This document shows, piece after piece, positions 1-3,644 of a DNA stretch of 6,387 nucleotides (position 1 is its first letter; each line of letters starts with the position of its first letter). The notes under the pieces were generated by a model, which was not told the DNA's origin, did no database searches, and saw only the letters and a program-made list of their open reading frames with translations. Source of the stretch: Rhodanobacter sp. (GTDB taxonomy: Bacteria > Pseudomonadota > Gammaproteobacteria > Xanthomonadales > Rhodanobacteraceae); assembly GCA_026193555.1 (NCBI GenBank), contig JAPHUU010000265.1, positions 1-6,387 on the forward strand. Reading direction: 5' to 3'. Both the position numbers and the translations under genes were made by a program.

Positions 1-84
1 ATCGGCGGGAATATGGACCGCACAGACGGATTCGCAGACCGGCCAACCAAAGTCCGACAGCACTCCCGGTGCTGGCTGCATCGG
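1..84. other. Non-coding edge downstream of the HutD gene
   Basis: No convincing gene is visible in these bases on either strand. The stretch follows the stop codon of the minus-strand HutD gene and contains one short inverted repeat, listed separately. The plus-strand open frames that start here run antisense to the HutD gene and resemble no known family, so I read them as shadows. Confidence 0.5.
58..74 (-). terminator. Possible weak terminator hairpin after the HutD gene
   Basis: CAGCAC (58-63) and GTGCTG (69-74) are perfect 6-bp arms around a 5-nt loop. The hairpin begins about 10 nt beyond the HutD stop codon on the minus strand. On that strand it is followed by TCGGACTTTGG, which is only weakly T-rich. 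The position fits the end of the dinG-hutD transcript, but the stem is short and the U tract is poor, so this may be chance. Confidence 0.3.
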
Positions 85-651
85 TCAGGCCAGTGGTGCG
101 ACGTGAACCACCAGCGCCACCGCGCCGTCGCGCAGGGCGAGGTCGCCGGCAGTGGGTGCCATCGGCCGCCAGGCATCGCCGGCCTGCAGCCGACCGTCAT
201 CGGTGTCGATCTCGCCGCGGGCGGCATAGACCAGCACGCAATCCGGCGCCAGTGACCGGGAGCCCGCGTGCTGCCAGACCGTCACGGTGCCGCGCGCCTG
301 TGTTCGCCGCACCATCAGGTTGAAGTCGCGGGTGGGGCCGGCGATCAGGGTCACCGCAACGCCGGCCTCGCCGGGGAAGGCAAATGGCGCGAACGGTGCG
401 GTCAGGGCGTGCTGGCGACCCTCGTCGAGCGTCATCCCGAAGCCGGCGCCGTCGAGCAGCACGATGTGCCGGTCGATGCCGGGAAAGCGCGAGAACGGCG
501 CGGCGCTGTCGACCTCGGCAATGCTGATCCGCCACAGGAAATCGTCGCTGCTGGCATCAGCGGGATGGACGGCCAGCTCACGGGTGGTGCCCAGACCGTT
601 TTTCCACGGTCTGGGTACGCCGTGCCCGGCGCGAATGATCGCTCCGCTCAT
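85..651 (-). CDS. HutD/Ves family protein
   Basis: A 188-residue protein of the HutD/Ves family, small cupin-fold proteins of about 185-195 residues. Members sit in histidine-utilisation (hut) operons of some bacteria and are known as Ves in E. coli; their biochemical role is poorly defined. The hallmark WKNG-x-G-x-T-x-E motif is at residues 16-25 (W16, K17, N18, G19, G21, T23, E25). Further family-like blocks are WRISIAEV (40-47), FSRFPGIDRHIVLLDG (53-68), FPGE (92-95) and RDFNLMVRR (108-116). There is no signal peptide or membrane segment. I chose the ATG at 651 because the WKNG motif then lies near the N-terminus as usual, and because this ATG overlaps the dinG stop as ATGA. An in-frame extension upstream runs antiparallel to dinG codons and is unlikely. 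Only a weak GAG lies before the start, which suggests translational coupling. No hut genes are visible, so a role in histidine catabolism is not supported here. Confidence 0.9.
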   Translation of the reverse strand: MSGAIIRAGHGVPRPWKNGLGTTRELAVHPADASSDDFLWRISIAEVDSAAPFSRFPGIDRHIVLLDGAGFGMTLDEGRQHALTAPFAPFAFPGEAGVAVTLIAGPTRDFNLMVRRTQARGTVTVWQHAGSRSLAPDCVLVYAARGEIDTDDGRLQAGDAWRPMAPTAGDLALRDGAVALVVHVAPLA

Positions 652-2753
652 GCGGTGCGCTCGATGATTTGCCGGAACGGCGGCAGCGCCCTGAGCATGC
701 CGCTGCCATAGCGCTTGGTGACGATTCGCCGGTCCAGCAGCACGATCCGGCCGCGGTCGGTCTCGTTGCGAATGAGGCGCCCGCAATACTGGGTCAGCAG
801 ACGCGTGGCCTCGGGAATGCTGACCTCCATGAATGGATTGCGGCCGCGCGATTCCAGCCATTCGGCATAGGTGGCGCCGACCGGGTCGGTCGGTACCGCG
901 AACGGCAGCTGGGTGATCACCACCGTCTCGCACAGCTTGCCCGGCAGGTCGAGGCCCTCGCCGAAGGAGGCCAGCCCGAACAGCGTGCTGCCCTTGCCGG
1001 CCTCGATGTCGGCACAGTGCTCGGCGATCAGCTGCGACTTGCCCAGCGAGCCTTGGGCGCGGACCTTGCGGACCTGCGCGATCGGCAGCTTCTGCAGCAC
1101 GCGGTCGAGCTTGGCGCGCGAGGTGAACAGCACCAGGTTGCCGGCATCCCAGTCAAGGTTGTCGGCCAGCCACTCGCTGATCTCCTCGGCGTGCGCCTCG
1201 CGTGCATCGGGCAGCGTGCGCATCGCCGGCACCTCCAGCCGCGCCTGGCCGGGCAGGTCGAATGGCGAGGGCAGACTCAGCGTTACCGCCTCGTCGGGCA
1301 GGCCGATGGCGTCGGCAAAGCCGCGGAAGTTGCCGCCGGCGCTCAGCGTGGCCGAGGTCAGCACCACGCCGCTGGCATTGCCCCACAGGACGCTGCGCAG
1401 CAGGCCGCCGGCGGATACCGCCGAGGCGTGGCAGACCAGCTGCTGATCGCCGGCCAACGTGACCCAGCGCGCCAGCGGCGGTGCATCGTCGGGATCGCTG
1501 GCCGACCAGGCGCGCCAGCAGCGCGCCTGTTTCTCGATCCGCTCCAGCGCGATGCCCAGTTCCCGCGACAGCGCCTCCTGGGTGGGGCCGCCGTCGGTCA
1601 TCTCGACCACCGCGCGGCGTACCGCGATGAGCCAGCGCTGCACTTCATTGGTGTAGATGCTCAGCGCGCGCGCATGCTCCACCCATGGTTCGGCCAGCTG
1701 GCCGAGTGAGCCGCGGTACATCGGTTCGCTGTCGGCCGGATCGGGCAGCCAGCCGAGGCGAATCTCCTTCTCCAGTTCCTCCAGCGCGTTGCTCAGTTCC
1801 TGCAGCTTCTCGTCGCCCTGGTCGAGGCTGAGCTTGCCCAGGCTTGGTTTGTCGGTAAGCGAGTACGCCGCGTGCACCTGTCGACCGAGCCGGCTCAGCT
1901 GGCGCACGGTGACCGTCATGTAGACCTCGGCGGCACCGCGATCGATCGCCTTGCCCGGCACGTGGTGGCCTTCGTCGAAGATGTACAGCGTCTCGTCCGG
2001 CCGCGGCAGGATCACGCCACCCCAGCCTTCGTCCTCGCCGGGCATGGTGAGGTCGGCCAGCACCAGGTCCTGGTTGGCGACGATGATTTCGGCGTCGTCC
2101 ACCGCACGGCGTGCGGTGAAGAACGGGCAGGCCATGAACTGGCCGCACTTGCGGTTGGTGCAGCCGCCGGCGCTGGTGGTGATCATCGGGCGCAGCAGGT
2201 CGCTGACCGCATCCGGCGCGCTGTCCATGTCGCCGTTCCATTCGCCGTCGTCGAAGGCGGCGGCCAGTTTGCCCAGCGCCTGCTTGTCGCGTGGCTGCGG
2301 CGGCTTCGCCCACAGCGTGAGATCCGCATCGAAGCCGGCCAGGCCCATCTGCCCGGAATCGTTGAGGCTGTTGGCCGCCATGCGCAGGTTGCGCGGGCAA
2401 AGGTAGCGGCCGCGCCCCTTGGCCAGCGCCACCTTGGCCTCGATGCCGTTGAGCTGCAGGTACAGTGGAATGTCCCGCTGCACCAGTTGCTCCTGCAGTG
2501 CCACCGTGGCGGTGGCGATCAGCAGCTTCTTCTTCTGGAAGCGAGCCACTTCCATGCCGGCAATCAGGTAGGCCATTGACTTGCCGGTGCCGGTCGGTGC
2601 CTCGATCACCGCCACGCCGCCGGCCGTGGCCAGTGCCTTGGCCACGGCGGCGATCATCCGGCCCTGCGATGCGCGTGCACGGAAGCCGGGCAGCCCGTCC
2701 TTGAGGCGTGCATAGGCGGCGCGGATCGCGTCCTTGGTCGTGTCGGTGAGCAT
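648..2753 (-). CDS. dinG: ATP-dependent DNA helicase DinG (XPD/Rad3-like, Fe-S)
   Basis: A 701-residue superfamily 2 helicase; E. coli DinG has 716. DinG is a 5'-3' DNA helicase that unwinds D-loops, R-loops and related structures during repair and replication-transcription conflicts. Visible motifs are Walker A EAPTGTGKS (51-59, K58), the DEAH-box variant DEGH (260-263), motif III-like SATL (467-470) and motif VI QYCGRLIR (655-662, with Q655, R659, R662). Four cysteines, C119, C198, C203 and C209, have the same C-x4-C-x5-C spacing as the E. coli DinG iron-sulfur ligands, so a 4Fe-4S cluster is very likely. FMEVSIPEATRLL near the C-terminus is also typical. I chose the ATG at 2753 because it puts the helicase core at the usual distance from the N-terminus. 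The frame stays open back to 2876, but that extension is low-complexity and not DinG-like. The SD is weak (AGG 12 nt upstream). I see no LexA-type palindrome nearby, so SOS control as in E. coli is not evident. The gene overlaps the HutD start by 4 bp. Confidence 0.95.
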   Translation of the reverse strand: MLTDTTKDAIRAAYARLKDGLPGFRARASQGRMIAAVAKALATAGGVAVIEAPTGTGKSMAYLIAGMEVARFQKKKLLIATATVALQEQLVQRDIPLYLQLNGIEAKVALAKGRGRYLCPRNLRMAANSLNDSGQMGLAGFDADLTLWAKPPQPRDKQALGKLAAAFDDGEWNGDMDSAPDAVSDLLRPMITTSAGGCTNRKCGQFMACPFFTARRAVDDAEIIVANQDLVLADLTMPGEDEGWGGVILPRPDETLYIFDEGHHVPGKAIDRGAAEVYMTVTVRQLSRLGRQVHAAYSLTDKPSLGKLSLDQGDEKLQELSNALEELEKEIRLGWLPDPADSEPMYRGSLGQLAEPWVEHARALSIYTNEVQRWLIAVRRAVVEMTDGGPTQEALSRELGIALERIEKQARCWRAWSASDPDDAPPLARWVTLAGDQQLVCHASAVSAGGLLRSVLWGNASGVVLTSATLSAGGNFRGFADAIGLPDEAVTLSLPSPFDLPGQARLEVPAMRTLPDAREAHAEEISEWLADNLDWDAGNLVLFTSRAKLDRVLQKLPIAQVRKVRAQGSLGKSQLIAEHCADIEAGKGSTLFGLASFGEGLDLPGKLCETVVITQLPFAVPTDPVGATYAEWLESRGRNPFMEVSIPEATRLLTQYCGRLIRNETDRGRIVLLDRRIVTKRYGSGMLRALPPFRQIIERTA

Positions 2754-2773
2754 GCGTGCGAAAAACCTGTGAT

Positions 2774-2806
2774 CCAGGCCTGCCGATGAGTCGTGGCAAG
2801 GCCTGG
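2774..2806 (-). promoter_or_regulatory. Inverted repeat in the dinG leader
   Basis: CCAGGCCT (2774-2781) pairs perfectly with AGGCCTGG (2799-2806). Inside, GCC and GGC pair after a one-base bulge, leaving a loop of about 10 nt. In the dinG mRNA this hairpin would end 20 nt before the start codon. It is followed, after 8 nt, by a run of five T (plus-strand A run 2761-2765). The layout resembles an attenuator or a leader structure affecting translation, but the T run is not directly next to the stem. It could equally be a protein-binding dyad in DNA. The repeat itself is certain; its function is not known. Confidence 0.5.
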
Positions 2807-2998
2807 CTGCCTCCGGTTGGCCGGCGGATGATGGGCGGCACGCACTTTGCGGGCCAGTGCGCCATGCCGTGGTCAATGTCAGAGTTTATCGACATGCACC
2901 ACTGGCTGCATGCCGATGACACGCCGGTTGCCGGAATCGACATTCCCTCCCGCAGATCGAAGGGTATGCTGGCGAGCACGGGTTGTCCCCGCGGTGAC

Positions 2999-3004
2999 AG
3001 GAGA
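2999..3004 (+). promoter_or_regulatory. Ribosome binding site of the decayed GAF gene
   Basis: AGGAGA lies 11 nt before the ATG at 3016. It is a good Shine-Dalgarno match and supports 3016 as the original start of the remnant gene, even though its reading frame is now broken. Confidence 0.6.
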
Positions 3005-3015
3005 GCGCAACCGAG

Positions 3016-3396
3016 ATGGAGCATCTGAAAGCTGTTGATGCGATGCCGGCCGAACGCAGTGTGCCGTTGACCTGGCTGAGTCGACTCACGGCGGGCAACC
3101 GGTTTGAAGAAGTGGCTGCGGTGATTGTCGCTCTGGCACCGGCCCGGCCGGGTGGCAGGTGACCAGCGTGCCGTGGGGGCTGCACGATCCGGATCATCTG
3201 CGCAGCTCATGGCAGGCAGACATCGACCGGTCGGATGGGTCGTGGTTGCCGGTTGCTGCCAGGGCGGCTGCGCCGCAACGGCATCCATGCCATCGTCGGC
3301 AAGTTGCTGTACGCGGAGAACTCCTTCATCGCCCCGCCCGATACGGCACAGGACACGATTCGCTTCCGGTATATCGTCGATGCGCAGGATCCGCCT
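3016..3396 (+). pseudogene. Decayed, truncated paralogue of the downstream GAF-GGDEF-EAL gene
   Basis: The open frame starts at 3016 and gives 48 residues before a TGA at 3160-3162. Residues 20-47 match residues 20-47 of the intact downstream protein without gaps: 16 of 28 are identical, including WLSRL, AVIVA and PGG. The reading then continues sensibly in another frame (from about 3150 to 3260, with VTSVPWGLHDPDHLRSSWQ), as expected after loss of one base near the G-rich stretch at 3149-3155. It then returns to the first frame with GIHAIVGKLLYAENSFIA (3280-3333), which matches the start of both GAF domains of the intact protein (12 of 18 residues against each). At the DNA level, 43 of 52 bases (3280-3331) match the intact gene at 4176-4227. 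Start codon to GAF motif is 264 nt here and 531 nt in the intact gene, so 267 nt are missing, mostly the segment before the GAF. Similarity fades after about 3396; the rest of GAF, GGDEF and EAL are absent. A short product of 48 residues, or a GAF fragment from an internal start at 3235, could still be made, but no function is evident. Confidence 0.75.
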
Positions 3397-3627
3397 GCGG
3401 GCGTCCAGGGTGAGGATGTGCCGATGGCCGTGATCGACCGCCCCGGATTGCCGCTTCCCAACAATCTTCGTCCGGTGGGAAACTGGCGCGGGCTCAAGCG
3501 GCCGCCGTCGCGGCCGATGTCTTCCATACGGGTCAGTGTTGTCGGTGTGCGGCGATGGATCGGCTCCATGCCGGTGCCATGCGCCAACGTGTTCGTGCAT
3601 TGCATACCGGTCGCCATTGTCCGGTTT
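3397..3627 (+). other. Unassigned stretch between the remnant and the c-di-GMP gene
   Basis: No recognisable gene is present. The frame carrying the GAF remnant stays open through this stretch and stops with a TGA at 3646-3648, overlapping the next gene's ATG by four bases. Its translation resembles no family I know and lacks the second half of a GAF domain. Codons in its first part still look plausible for this GC-rich genome, so it may be scrambled former coding sequence. The promoter of the downstream gene could lie here, but no clear -10/-35 pair is visible. Confidence 0.5.
3499..3516. repeat. All-GC inverted repeat (7-bp stem, 4-nt loop)
   Basis: CGGCCGC (3499-3505) and GCGGCCG (3510-3516) are perfect complements around a CGTC loop. 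On the plus strand the repeat is followed by ATGTCTTCC, which is not a convincing U tract, so a classical terminator is doubtful. It lies 129 bp before the c-di-GMP gene, between remnant and intact copy. Chance occurrence in GC-rich DNA is possible. Confidence 0.4.
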
Positions 3628-3634
3628 GGAGGAG
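3628..3634 (+). promoter_or_regulatory. Ribosome binding site deciding the start of the c-di-GMP gene
   Basis: GGAGGAG lies 10 nt before the ATG at 3645 and is a near-perfect Shine-Dalgarno sequence. The same frame is open back to 3414 and has another ATG at 3555, but that codon has no comparable site. This supports 3645 as the true start. Confidence 0.75.
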
Positions 3635-3644
3635 CGTCAGTCAG

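Larger units (their letters stand above)
2754..3015. other. Divergent intergenic region between dinG and the GAF-gene remnant
   Basis: These 262 bp separate dinG (leftward) from the decayed c-di-GMP gene (rightward) and must hold the dinG promoter and the former promoter of the remnant. No close match to a sigma-70 promoter is visible. TATGCT at 2965-2970 could be a -10 element, but no good -35 lies 16-18 bp upstream. Two short dyads are present: CATGCA/TGCATG (2893-2898 and 2907-2912) and GGAAT/ATTCC (2933-2937 and 2942-2946). Neither matches an operator I can name. The long hairpin next to dinG is listed separately. Confidence 0.6.

Noticed and set aside
669..2579. Several plus-strand open frames opposite dinG (for example 669-1709 and 1872-2579)
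   Set aside because: They mirror the dinG codons, carry no recognisable domains and lack good ribosome binding sites.
2754..2876. 41-residue N-terminal extension of DinG in the same frame
   Set aside because: The extension is unlike DinG and would overlap the inverted repeat. Starting at 2753 gives the family's usual length.
2754..3015. LexA (SOS) box upstream of dinG
   Set aside because: I looked for CTGT-N8-ACAG and TTAGTA-type palindromes and saw none.
1645..3600. Minus-strand open frame of 651 residues
   Set aside because: It overlaps dinG in another frame on the same strand and is rich in Arg, Gly and Pro without motifs. It also crosses the divergent spacer.
3555..3644. Upstream ATG giving a 30-residue extension of the c-di-GMP protein
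   Set aside because: It has no ribosome binding site and a Cys/Arg/His-rich translation. The ATG at 3645 has GGAGGAG at good spacing.
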